DNA of 64,000 nucleotides, taken from the NCBI GenBank assembly GCA_973895155.1, contig OZ316893.1, forward strand, positions 6,510,001-6,574,000, in the 5' to 3' direction. How positions within the stretch are numbered: the first letter of the stretch is position 1; the number at the start of each line of letters is the position of its first letter. The DNA is from Marsupella aquatica. Taxonomy: Eukaryota > Marchantiophyta. Both the position numbers and the translations under genes were made by a program. The notes under the pieces are model-generated. The model made no database searches. It was not told the origin of the DNA and saw only the letters and a program-made list of their open reading frames with translations. Positions 34,186-45,800 of this stretch are shown here, one piece after another.

Positions 34186-37100
34186 TTACTCTTCTGACTC
34201 TTCACTGTCCTCATCTCCAGATCCAAGGTCCACCACATTCTTCGACACCTCATCATCTTTAGATTGCTGAGAAGCATTGCCACCCTCATCCTCGTCTTCT
34301 GAATCAAAATTTAGAACAGCATGGAGCCTGTTCTGCTTCTTACTTCCAGGAATCTTCTTAGGAGGAGTTGGTGCAACCACTTCTTTGTTCTATAAAAGAT
34401 CGAGGAAGACCTTACCGGAAGTATCAACAAACTCTGGCCGATTTTCCAGCTCAACAACAAAGCGACCAGAATAATCTCCAGTCACAAACGCACTACCGGA
34501 ACCTACTGTCCAGTCCATAACGATATCTCCAGGAAGAGTCACCAATTCCAAAATAGTTTGCATGAAACCCACAGGCAAGCGTGAATTTCCTGCAAATTGG
34601 AGCTCAGGAGTCGGGTCATGTCGCGGCAACAAAACCCCAATAATGTTAGTGACGGAAGGGTCTTCTACATTCGATAGTGGCCGGAACTTGGGGTCTTTTG
34701 GGACCCTTCCCTTTGTCAAAATGCGGCAAAATATATTAAGAGTAAGTGTGAATATCTGCAACACAGTTTCCCAATGAAGGCAGTATAAGAAAATAGACAC
34801 ATATATTAGCGCTTGGCGCTAGTCAACCCTTCATCCTTACGAAAGATAAGTGAATTGTAGATATAGTGAATGCTGATAGTAGTGCCGGGTGCTAGTATGT
34901 GCAAGAGGAATTGTTACCTAAGTATCAGATCGGGGCCTATACATTGGTGTAGTCATGACCACATTGTGGGTTGAAATACACTGGAAACACTTTGAATCCT
35001 GGCAAGCCGCAATCACTTCAGATACCTGATCATAGTCTCCTCTGTGTAAAATTGCAAGTAGGCCATCGTCTGCCAGGAACGGTTCCATGGCTTAGAAGAA
35101 AGAGTTGGGAATAGTGTAATCCTGAAGGTTCCACTTGGGAACCTTCCGATCAAGAAGTATTGGTTTTAATCCAGTGGGAATGTAGATGAAACCAGCATCC
35201 ACACCAAAGTCCCTCTCTTTTCCGCCACGCATTACTCCCTTCTCTCTGTCTCATGACTTTACCAATTCCTTTCCCCAGGCCTCAACTTTAGTAACCCACA
35301 TGGGCTTCATCCCCTTGTTAAATACCGAATCATAAAATTCATTTAAATTGGACTCCACAAAACAGTGTCTAGAACACCTTCGGTTAAAATTCCCGACATC
35401 TCTCTGGAGTCCACATGAAATAACGTCTCGAGTAGATGATGCTCCTCTGTCTTCACCGGTGCCTCTCTTTTTCTTTTTCTTCGTGCTAGTTGCGTCAATA
35501 GGGACAATGGATTTTCCAGCACCATCCGGGGTCCCTTGATCCGGGATTTCTTGAGCTCCAGTGTTTGCCTCCGATGCCTAAGGAGTTGCATCATTCTTCC
35601 CTTTGGCAGCCGGGACCTTTGTGTCGGACTTTCGACCTCCTGTTAGGCACAAAAACTTGCATGAGTCCAACCTTTTAGACTAGCGCCAGGAGCTATTAAT
35701 CAAATGAATTTCCAAATGAAACTCCTGCATGAGCAGCGCCAACAAGTAACCAAAAAGCACTTAGACTACTCACTTTTCTTGAAGGACCTTGTGGAGTCAC
35801 TTGGTGCAGCTGACTCATTCTTCGCCTTTGCTCTTGGCTTACGGCTTTGGTCAACGTGCATGACAAGAGACTCACAATTCTTCTGTAACTCAGATGCAGA
35901 TTCGTCAACATCAGACTGGAGACCTTGCTTCATTGAAGACACGTAGTTGGCGGGGATCTAGGACTTCTGCAACTTCATGAAGGCATCCTTCTCAGCTTCG
36001 TCGAACGGTAAATCCCATTTGTCTGTGTCGAGGTACCACAGACAGTGAAGTCTCTCCCACTCCGACAATGAACGTGGTGGAAACTTTCCCTTCGCTGGGT
36101 ACATCGAATACAGGTCGGCAAGAGCGTCTCCCTCTTCGATAGACACCCATTTCTGAAATGCAGCCGGGTATGCCCACAATGTGTCAGGAGATCTAAGCTC
36201 CATCCACATGTAAAACCGGTATAGATATCGTTTGGCTCTCTTCCGGTTCCGCTCTGTGTAATCTTCCTTATCTGCATATTTGGAAGGCCACAAGTTGTTG
36301 AAGAATTTTGCCTTGACAAAATCCCCAAAGTTTCTGAATTCATCGAGAATGATCTTAAGCATGGCCTCCATTGACTCACACCCAGACTTTGTGAGACGGT
36401 CAGCTGGCATCCGGTCAGAAATCTGTTTGAAGGAAGTGTGAAGCATTCCAGTTGCAATTCCCTCCACAGAATTCCAAGTATGCCATGTATGGCACCACTG
36501 CTTCACAGGCTCGTCGTTGACACTTGCAGGATGGAAAAACTATTTCCGAATCTCGGGAGTGCAGTGGGCTACTAGAAGGGTGCACCTCAGCACTGGTTCC
36601 CAGATAATCTCCAAAATCTGGATGAAGTAAAGGGGTGATCTTCGTCACTTTGATCGACCAATCTTTGGTCGCCTCCTTCATCATTGCCTCATGCCTCTTT
36701 GTGGTCTCCTCTTCTGACCAAGGAGCCCCTTGAGCTTTGGCTAAAGCCATATCAGACTTAAATTGATTTGAGTAAGACTTGATTTTGTCCACACACAGAA
36801 TGTAGATGAGAGCATCCTGTGGCATTTTATGTGTAAACCGAGACTCCTTTCTCATCTTCTTTCGGATCGCCTCAAACTTTGCCATGTTTGCGCTGTCGAT
36901 GAGTGGCTTATAGTGATCCAAGAAGGCTCGACAACTGCTTGTCCAAGCCTGGATGCAATGAAAAGGAATTAGTAGCGTCGGGCGCTAGCAAAAACTGGGG
37001 AATGAACACTTTCGTTGTTTGGTCCAAAATGAATGACAGGGGTAACAACAGTTAACGAATAGAACTTACTGGTTCACGGTGTGCATTGCCGCCTCGAGCT

Positions 37101-37632
37101 CAACTAGCGAACCTCTGTCACCATTGAAAATGATGCAAATCACACGAGGATGATACTTCAAGTTGTCCGGATTCTCCCTGGTGACGATTGACCAGGAGTA
37201 CAATCGATGATTTCCGTCAAACACACAAAACATTTTATCTTTTAGAATATGGAACGTTGGGTCTGCATCACACTCTTCCTCAAACTTGTCGTTCTCTACG
37301 ACCCAGATTGGATCCCAAGAGTCCCGGATCTCGCTGGTGCATATCTGAGGAACCCCATCGGCATTCGCAGGCTGAACGTAGAAAGGCATCCCAATGCGCG
37401 AGTTGTACCCGGTGACCCAAAATGATTCTTTCAACTTCTTGATCGATGCACTTTCTTTCTGTAAAGTTCGAACAACCTCCATGGGGAGCAATCTACAAAG
37501 AGGAATTTGAGGTGGCTCCTTATCGAATCCTCAAAAATCCTTCCCGAACGACAATGCGTGCTTTGATATTACCTCGTCCATTGATAAGCCTATGTCACTG
37601 ACTTCACCCATGGAGACCTCCTTAGGGTCCAT
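34186..37632 (-). pseudogene. ParB-like plus DNA-methyltransferase-like gene of element B
   Basis: Reading leftwards from ATG 37632. Exon 1 contains a ParB/sulfiredoxin-like motif, FDGNHRLYSW (about 37210-37240), within about 140 residues of globular sequence. A GTAAGT donor near 37068 is followed by an acceptor near 36957. The second block (36956 to about 35778) is a Trp-rich helical region, with a frame change near 36630. A third block from about 35642 has a Lys-rich linker (about 35480-35450) and then a region ending ADDGLLAILHRGDYD. After an intron (34756-34917) comes LPGDIVMDWTVGSGSAFV, followed by GRFVVELENRPEF. This matches motif I of N6/N4 amino-methyltransferases (usually D-x-F-x-G-S-G). 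It ends with an acidic tail. In-frame stops lie at 37531-37533, 36540-36542, 35958-35960, 35578-35580, 35251-35253, 35092-35094, 34918-34920 and 34390-34392, so the copy is dead. A clear catalytic DPPY or NPPY box was not found. Confidence 0.6.
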
Positions 37633-38863
37633 TCTCCCTCTCCTCGACCTCGGGAAGGGCTGTGCAGATTCAGCTTCGGAAGTTGATAGGGTCGCGGTCG
37701 ATCGAGTGACGCAAACAAAGACTAAGAGGACTCAGAATGACCACCATCAACCTCCCCCATTCCCGTATCACCCAGCCAAAAGTTGCCATGGAGAGCGACT
37801 CGACCACCCGGCACTGTCGTACACACCGTGCAGTTCTTGTCACGATCACGTCTCAAAATGTACGGGACCAATAAAGGATGCACATACGCACTTGACAAAC
37901 TCGTACAGTCCGAGGTCTGAGTGCTTAGACGGACTAAATTATCCCAAATGAGCGATCTCCACCTTGTATTAATACACCGATACAATGGACCCAGCCATTC
38001 GATTACAACGGTCCCAAGTATAGATGGCATTCTCCGATTGGACTTTCATCCCAAACAAAATCAAAAAGGGTTTCGTGAACCTCAATCTATTGTAATATTA
38101 CCATTGGAAAGTGACCGTTGGAAAGTGACCGTTGGAACCACATCATTATCGGTAGTTGTGGATAGCGCCAGGCGCTATTATAAAACATACCTTCAAATGT
38201 ATCTGGAAAACCGTCTTGATGTATCTACGGGCAGTAATATCAATACTATTGTCTATAAATTTTCCAATTTTGTGCAGGTGTCGACAAGCCGAGTTTAGTA
38301 CCGCTCGGCGCTAGTATTCAAATAAATGATGAAATTGGAGTCCAATGACAACAAACATGACCACATGAACATCAATTGAACAGAATTTGTTGGAATAAAA
38401 GTAAAAAATAACTCCTAACGGGTCTGACTTCTGATTCCTTTAATTAATAGCGCCCAACGCTATCCAAAACAATTTAAAGATAAGACATGTCACGACAGTG
38501 TTAAGGACGCTTTGTTTCTCATGATAGCGCCGAACGCTACTAAAAGCATTCACAGCAAACGAGTGTTTACGACAATTTCAAAGAAATCGAGCAGGCTTGC
38601 ATTCAAAAATACAAAGCAAGCACAGGAGTAGAACCGGAAATTAAAGCTTGGTATTCTAAATTCAAAAGCATTGACACCAAGGTAAAAATGAATGGCTGTG
38701 CCGTTCACATACAAAATGTTATAGTACACTAGAAATCCGGCATACAATGAAGGAACGGTATACGTTTTCTATCGGAAAAAACGAGTGGAAACAGATCCTA
38801 TCAACCTCGATGGATCCTCCAAGTCTGTCCAGCACTCGAACGATATGCTCTGACAACGGGAAA

Positions 38864-39172
38864 TCAGTCTTCCCACCAACCTGGCTTGTACGCATCGGAG
38901 TCGTCATTCAATTTGCTCGATCCATACCACGAAAATCCTCGCCTGCTCGGTGATGAGTCCCCGCTCGAAGAACGATCACTCTCAGTGGATGAAGAAGGCT
39001 CGGAGACACCCGTGCAGATAGTGTCGGCTCTGGGACAGCGGGAGATATCCCTAGTGGGAACAGAAGTCGGGCCGCTCGGATTTGGCCGACTGGATCCTTT
39101 GCTGCGGCCCGCAGGTGGGGCATTCTTCATCTTCGAGATGAGTTTGCCCTTCTTCGAGATTGGAACCGTCAT
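38864..39172 (-). CDS. small Lys/Ser-rich ORF of element B
   Basis: A 102-codon frame from ATG 39172 to 38864. The start is basic (Lys-Lys-Gly-Lys), the middle is rich in Ser, Pro and Arg, and the end is Trp-Trp-Glu-Asp. No family is recognised. It lies between the two divergent genes and is parallel to the methyltransferase-like gene, so it could be an upstream exon of that gene. The plus strand is also open here, so coding status is uncertain. Confidence 0.3.
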   Translation of the reverse strand: MTVPISKKGKLISKMKNAPPAGRSKGSSRPNPSGPTSVPTRDISRCPRADTICTGVSEPSSSTESDRSSSGDSSPSRRGFSWYGSSKLNDDSDAYKPGWWED

Positions 39173-39741
39173 CCTCTCGGCATTCGGCCGAGGCGGTAAG
39201 CTATTTGATGCGGGGCTCTCCCGGTCGGTGTCGCTCGGGACAAGTACCTCCTCCTTTGCCTTCCCTCATGGAGGTGCCATTGAAAGTGAGGACGAGGACG
39301 AGAACAAGAAGCGCAAACAAGAACGCGAATGAGGACAAGAGCGCGAACTAGGACGAGAATGAAAAATGAGGACGACAACGAGAACAAGAACCCGCATGAA
39401 AGCAAAATAGAACCACTGGGCCCGAAAGCAAGAACCAGAACCACGCGCCCAAAAGATGAGTCACAACTGCGACTCAGTGAAGAATGGCTCAACAATGAGG
39501 ACATCGGATGAGAACGTCGAGATATAAGGAGAATTGGCACTTGGTCCTGGGTACCCACTTCGAAGAGGACTCTCTGAGAGAACTTTTGGAGACGCTTCCT
39601 TTCTGACACATTTGGACCCGGGTGGATCGGATTCAAGAAGATCCAATGGAGATCTTCAAGCGTGCCAACTTAATGACTCGTACTGTATTGCGTTATCGTA
39701 CTTTTCCTTCCATTGAATGTTTTCAAGTCCATTCAAATAGG

Positions 39742-39885
39742 TAGCGCCAGGCGCTATTATTAATTGCCTTCATACTCCTCACCCAAGAATGTTTGCACCC
39801 AAAGGTAGCGCCAGGCGCTATTATTATTGGCATTCGTAGTCCTCACCCAAGAGTGTTTTACACTTAGAGGTAGCGCCAGGCGCTA
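39742..39885. repeat. 64-65-bp direct repeat, each starting with the perfect palindrome
   Basis: Three units start at 39742, 39806 and 39871. Each begins with TAGCGCCAGGCGCTA, and the first two are followed by similar sequence containing CTCACCCAAGA. They lie about 180-320 bp upstream of the likely transposase start, as promoter-proximal operator sites would. Confidence 0.8.
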
Positions 39886-40059
39886 GTAACTATGAACCCA
39901 AATCCTGCCGTTGGTAAGACGACAAAACATCATTGATGGAGTGCGTCCAAATCTATAACGACTCTATAGTGAGAATGAAATGTTTACTTCTCGTACTCGA
40001 ATCTCATGATAAACATATTTCATTTCGCGCGGGGCAAAGGCATATCCCTCTTTTGAAGC

Positions 40060-42664
40060 CATGGCTCAAAATATCATTGTCACGAGGAAGGACACTCGGG
40101 ATGTAATCACAATTCCCATCCTCGAATCATTTGAATCAAAGCATGTTTCAGAGGAATATTTGGGAGTGAGATTTGATGTCGCCAGGAGTCTATTTTAGCG
40201 ATATCGTTAGTATCGGTTTGTTTGGGGGAGACTCCAGTTTTCTACGATGTTGTTCATGGTCAAAGATATTGGACTCTGGAGGCTCAAAAAGAATATGAGG
40301 TTTTTGTTTTGAGAGATTCTGGGGCCTCCTGTACTCGTCCTCCCACAGCGGCTGAACTCGATGTCATCGAACTCTCGGAAAGTTTTGGAGATGATAAGCA
40401 AGCGACAACTATTCTCGGAGAGAAGATTCCAGTTTACCCATCCGAGGTTAAAAAGGAGTCTAATGCGGATCGAGAAAAGATTGTGCCTTTGATTGCGTAC
40501 CGGCAGAGTGCAATGGATACAATCTTGAAATCCAAAGGTCATAGTGAATTGTCTCGGTTTATAAGGGGGAGTGATTTTGTTCATCACGTAGTGCCTAGTC
40601 TTCCCACATCTTACAATGGGAATGTGGTTTTTGAGTTACCCCCGGTAGACTGTGTGAACGCAAAAGGTGAACGTTTGAAAGATATGGATCATGGTAAGGA
40701 TTGTTATTATTGGACTCGGATTGTGAAAACGTCTTCAAATGTTCTTTCGAAGAAAATGTGGGATTTCAGGAAAGTCCAGTGTACGGGATCACTGCAGTGT
40801 CAAAATAATGCTTGTCCGTAGTGGAAAGACAACAAGTTTTGAAATAATGAGATGTGGGCAAGAACCCCAAAACTTTCGGGCCCATTCCGAGTTGGAGAGT
40901 TGATCTCCAAAGGTGGAGTTGTTTGTCACCATTGCTCCGAACCTCCGATGTGCGTTGAGGCCTGCCCTGCTCTAATGTTCTACATGTATCCATCTGCGAA
41001 AGTTGACGTTAAGTCTTTGGCCCACATGTCGCAACTAGCTGTTCATATGGGATTTCACAATCATCCCAGTCGACGGGTCTTTTCGAGGGAGGCAAAAAAG
41101 GTTGCAAGGTCTCATTTGGAGAAGGGATTCATTGCAAACCCTATGGCATCCCCAACAGGGATAAAAAACTCTACGACTGAGACACTGACGAATACATTTT
41201 GCGAGGCCTCTATTGAAGAAATCTCTCGAAGAAGAGAAGGAAATTTGGGAGTCCCTGATGGTCGTGACATCTCCTCAGAAGTTTGCATCCGTGTTAAGGA
41301 GTGTACGTCAAGATCAGAAGGGGAAAGGGGAACTGGAATTTCTTGTGAGGATGCAAAAGTGTATCCGACTGCCTTTTCTTCATAGGTTCTTGCTCCCTGG
41401 TCAAGGTTGCCGGGACGAGAGTGCTCATATCTTTAAAATGACCGTAAAAGGTGACGGGAGTGGTCTGGACCTGCTCCAAAGAATGAAACCTGGTGGGTCG
41501 TTAGAGGGTTCATGGGTAAGTTTTGACGTGATGCATCGAAGCACGGTAGATTGGCTTACTTTCAGTGCCCATGTATATGATCATCATTACCGGGCACTTT
41601 GCACCATATTTACTTGTGAGCTAAAGGCCGAAGATGCAAAATCTCTGGAGAGAGCCTGGCGTTTGATGCTAGAGGTTGCCGATGAATATGGTTTACAAGA
41701 TGTTACAATTCGGGGATTCATGGCAGACAATGCTCAGGCTGGTTGGAATGTTGTTCGATACGTGTTCTTTGACGGTGTACTCGACCCAGAGCGAGAAAGA
41801 TCAGATGCCTTTCATTTTTTCCAATCTTTTCATCGTCATTCCCGAGAAGGTGTGAAAGATGGAAAGCACGGAGAGCACAAGGAGATGTGGGATCGTCTTC
41901 GGAACACGCCAACTTTCTTGAAAGCATATCGAATCTCGAGGGAAATCGATGACTGGTGGAGGTTTGGCAATTGTCACTCAGGCAAACTTCGGATGCTGCA
42001 AGGGTGGCTGTCTTGGTGGGTTGTGTGATGGAGACAATGGGGGAACTTCATAAGACTGGTGAGTTATACACTGCTCTAGGATGCATGGTCCCATTAATAG
42101 CGCTCGGCGCTAGTGAAGCATGTGTGAGATAGAAGAGTTCCTTATCCGCAAGAGTAGCGCCGAGCGCTAATAATCCGTTTGGACTATGAGTGATGTAAGG
42201 ACTACCTTTATTCTGTGTTCAACGATTCTTTACATGAAAATATCATCATCAGTTTATTAGCGTCTGGCGCTACTATTATTTCCATTGTGTTGCCACTTTT
42301 GTGTGCAATTTCTTACATGTACTAAACCCTTGCATGCAATGTTTCAGAGCAAGAGTGCCGAAGAAGCTGGGATGATTCCTAATTGTACTTGTTCGAAATC
42401 TAGGCATGCTGGAATGAAAGCATGGCAACAGAAAAAAAAGTGGGTCTGTTTGAAGGATGCAAAACAGACCAAAATAGAGCGGTTGCTCAAATTGCTGCTT
42501 ATACTGCGTACAAAAGGGGATTGAGCAGAGGAACTGGCCCAACTATTTTTGAGCTTGCCTTCAGATCGGCGGACCTGGCGGGGTTACCGCATCTCTTTGA
42601 GGAAGCCACCAATCTCCTCCTATCGAACGCTGTTGAGTTTGATTTGGAAAGAAGCGTCCATTGA
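40060..42664 (+). pseudogene. MULE-like DDE transposase of element B
   Basis: The first plausible ATG is at 40060; the main frame is open from about 40222 after a break near 40200. The N-terminal region (about 200 codons) is followed by a Cys/His cluster, CHHCSEPPMCVEAC (about 40924-40965), and GFHNHP (41050), a WRKY/GCM1-like zinc finger as found before MULE cores. The catalytic part has FDVMHRS (first Asp, about 41524) and FMADNAQAGWNVVR (second Asp, about 41717-41758). A FHFFQSFHRH segment (about 41812) stands where MULEs have a Cys/His segment, followed by a Trp-rich end. An intron with three palindromes (about 42051-42344) precedes a last exon to 42664. Damage: TAG 40819, TGA 40840, TGA 42026, a frameshift near 41210, and one in an A8 run near 42430. 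Confidence 0.65.
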
Positions 42665-42825
42665 ATGGTGATGTTGTAACTCGATCAGTGAAACAAAAAG
42701 GACATGCAACTGGGAACGTCTCGGTAGAAGACTCGCATAGGCATGATACCATCCTTGTTACTTCACCAAATACAAAAGGTTTGAAAAGGAGAAACCTGCA
42801 TTCACTAGTACATTATGAGGCCAAT

Positions 42826-45800
42826 TTCCGATATGGACACCTTTGGATCCCTTTGTAAACTTTTGCCAAGAAAAACATCTCATCCGACTCTAAACGTATC
42901 GCAAATTCCGACTCTCAACCCATCGGATAACGACAATCGGAAGATAATAGGACTTTGCGATACAAAAATTAACGCACTTTGCGTACCCAACAATAACGGA
43001 AAAGAAGCCGTCCGATGTTCTGAAAATCGGAAATGGAAGAGGGGAGCCGATACACTTCCGATACAGTTCCGATCCGTAAAGAATCGGACTTTGGGTAACT
43101 GCAAATATCGCATATTGCGTATCAAAAGGTTACGCAAAGACCGTAAATAAACGTATCGAACATACCGTCATTTGAAAGATCGGAAATACCGTTACTAGGA
43201 GTATCGGAAAGACCGTAACCGAGAATATCGGAAAGATCGATTCTTTGGGGATGGCAAATTCCGAGTTTTAGAGAATCGGACATTCCAATATTTTTAAGAT
43301 CGGAGGAGTATCGGATAATTGAAGGGGTAAAATTTCCGATTATTAGTTTTGGGGGTGTGGGGGTTACAATGTTGGGATGCATGGAAGTGAGCATGGGTAG
43401 CAAGAATGGTACAGTGAGACTCAAAAGGGGGAAAACCCCTGCCATTATATATACAAAAGAGGATGGCCTCCTCTAGCATGGAAAGTACAACCTTTACATG
43501 TACAGGTGTATAATCCATCTCAACCTGCATGGTATCGCGGCCTACCTACAAATAGTCCTATGCTAAGCTACCTGGCCTATCCATATGTTGGTGCATGTCG
43601 TCCCTTCCTCTTCTTGGCACGAGGGCGATAACTCTCTGGTCGGGTAGTGGCATCTGGCACTAACCCTAGGACCCTATCAATGACAGCATGAGATCCAGTT
43701 GCAGCTGTGGTGCTTGGAGCTATTGCGGTACCAACGTCACCAACATCACCTTCTAAGTCATGAGAAGGCACTGTAACACCCCCAGCATCGAAGCAAGTAT
43801 GAAATGATGCACTTCCACTACCCCCTTGGGCTGCAGAGTGGTGAGACCCTGCACCTCCACTAGCCCCTGACTGGTGAGATGGAGTCCCATCACCAATGCC
43901 ACCAACTGCAGTCCCACTCACCCTGTTGGCCCCTGAATGACCACGAGCAGTGCTCCCACCCCCACTAGCCCCTCCACCACTAGCCCCTGAATGGCAAGAA
44001 CCATTCCCGCCAACAACCCCTGAATGGCGGCGAGAACCACCATGGGGCCCACTACCAACCCCCCCACCAGACCCGGGCCTGTGAGAACCACTATGGGCCA
44101 GTGTACTACCCCGCCCACCAGCACCTGCAGATCGATCAAAACCGCCCCGGCGCCCACTACCACTTGTCCCAACACCACCTCCAGCAGCTGTAGCACCCCC
44201 ACTACCTCCTGCTGCTCTACGGCCACCTACATCACCATCAGTCCTCCGTCTGGAATGACTTCCTCGAGTCCCTCGGGATGTGCCGCCAATCAAGCGAACA
44301 GGGGTGGGTGCCACACTCCCCTCCTCAGCCTCAGCCTCAGACTCTGAATCTGAGGCCCCCGAACCCTCCTCGGCTGAGTCCAAACCCTCCGACTCCTCAT
44401 TTGACTCCTACATACATGTAAGCAACCATGAACCCAAGTGTTAGTGTTGCAAATGACCTACAAGGGAGTGATTATAACCATGTTGCATTCAAAGGTTAGA
44501 AATATGGTTTTCAATTGTGCATATACTTACCGACCCCAACTCGTCCTGCATGTGAAGTTTCAGAGCCCGCGTTCCAAATTTCTTAGCCAACTCTCTCTCA
44601 GGTGGCAAGATTGGGCGTCCATGCTCTCGCTCCTGCACCATACTCAAGATAATAATTAACCCCCCTCCCCGGCAAATGAGAATAAAATTGAAACCCCCCA
44701 TTACTTGAAATACATTATTTTAAAAGTTAATCCCTACCAAATCCCCCACATTACTTAATGAATAATAATCCCTACCTAGCCCCACACATTACTTAGAAAA
44801 ATTCCCTAACACCCCCACATCCCTTTCAACTCATGGGTATCACTACCCACTCTACCTATATAAAATACTCCCTTATTATCGTGGCCTAACTATCGCAAAA
44901 AGCAACGACAACCTAAGCCCGGCACTCCTTAAAAAAACAAACCCCCCGGCGTGGCCTAAAACAGTCAAATATTCAAAATTTTGAATTTTTCCGATGCTTC
45001 CCTAATCGGACCCCTCCACCCTAAACCCCGAAACCTAAGGTCCGATGCAGGGTTCGATTCTCAGGTAATCGGACCATAATCGGAAGCCTTGCGTCCAAAA
45101 CCCATAAGAGAGAGTCCCACTCCATTTCTGACTCTTCAGCAATCGGAATAGAATCGGAAACAGAAAAAAATAAGGACACATCAAAACTTGCGATACAGGC
45201 TCGATAACAAACGCACAGGGATAAGAGGGGAGGTCTGGGAGGACTTATGCAGGCATAGCCAAGGTTGTGCCTGAGGTGATCAGGGAGAGGGAGGACCCAA
45301 TTTCAAGATGAAAATTCAGCAAGGAGGCGAGCAAGGAGGAGGGGAGCAGAGGACTTACAAACTCTGCTTTGAGATGATGCGCTCCACCCTGCCCCATTCG
45401 GTGAGTAACTGCAGGTCTCTTCTCCACCCTCTCAATTGCATTTTGAATGTAAAGTGGAGGGTCTCCAAGCAGTGCTAATTTGGCCTCCCATTCCATTAAG
45501 TTTTGCTGCAGGAGGGGGATGTCAACAGTCTATCCAGAAAGGACCCTCTTCTCTGCCTCATCGAGCTCAGCCTGCCAGTGACGTCTCGCTTGCCAAGCAC
45601 GAACCTGTAGCTCAGCATCAATCCAAGCAGACCAGGCATCAGTTGGTATCTCTGCCTGATCACCTCTGCCTCCTCCTTACAATCTGCCAGGTAGTTCCTC
45701 ATCTTTTCTCTCACATTATTACGTCTATCTGCAAGTGAACGTGAGATCTCTTCTTTCTTCTTCCCCCAGTAGTCTAAGGGGCTGAAATTTGCCCTCAACA

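Larger units (their letters stand above)
33584..42272. repeat. 15-bp palindrome TAGCGCCAGGCGCTA, 16 dispersed copies
   Basis: Copies, with 0-4 changes, start at 33584, 33648, 34807, 34880, 35681, 36973, 38163, 38299, 38448, 38525, 39742, 39806, 39871, 42098, 42155 and 42258. Four are the perfect 7+1+7 form: 38163, 39742, 39806 and 39871. In the gene models used here none falls in an exon: 34807 and 34880 lie in one intron, 35681 and 36973 in two others, and 42098, 42155 and 42258 in the transposase intron. The rest are intergenic. The palindrome is not seen elsewhere in the window. Confidence 0.88.
33456..42850. mobile_element. element B: decayed element with MULE-like transposase and ParB-like/methyltransferase gene
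   Basis: The limits are inferred. They run from the end of gypsy integrase homology (about 33455) to the start of the ATCGGA repeats of element C (about 42826). The region is held together by 16 copies of the TAGCGCCAGGCGCTA palindrome (33584 to 42272) and by two divergent spliced genes: minus 37632-34186 and plus about 40060-42664. Both have several stops or frameshifts. I could not define terminal inverted repeats or a target duplication, so one element is the simplest but not the only reading. Confidence 0.55.

Noticed and set aside
34186-37632. Bacterial or plastid contamination as the source of the ParB/methyltransferase-like sequence
   Set aside because: The gene has spliceosomal GT-AG introns carrying the element's own palindrome, so it belongs to the nuclear element.
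38886-39716. Plus-strand open frames with charged repeats (148 and shorter codons)
   Set aside because: Composition follows simple GACGAGAAC-type repeats; there is no domain, and they overlap other open frames on the minus strand.
44024-44347. Thr/Pro/Ser-rich open frame on the plus strand
   Set aside because: It is the complement of the Gly/Ser/His-rich tail of the element C gene; the GC-rich repeat keeps several frames open, and the minus strand has splice signals that fit a gene.
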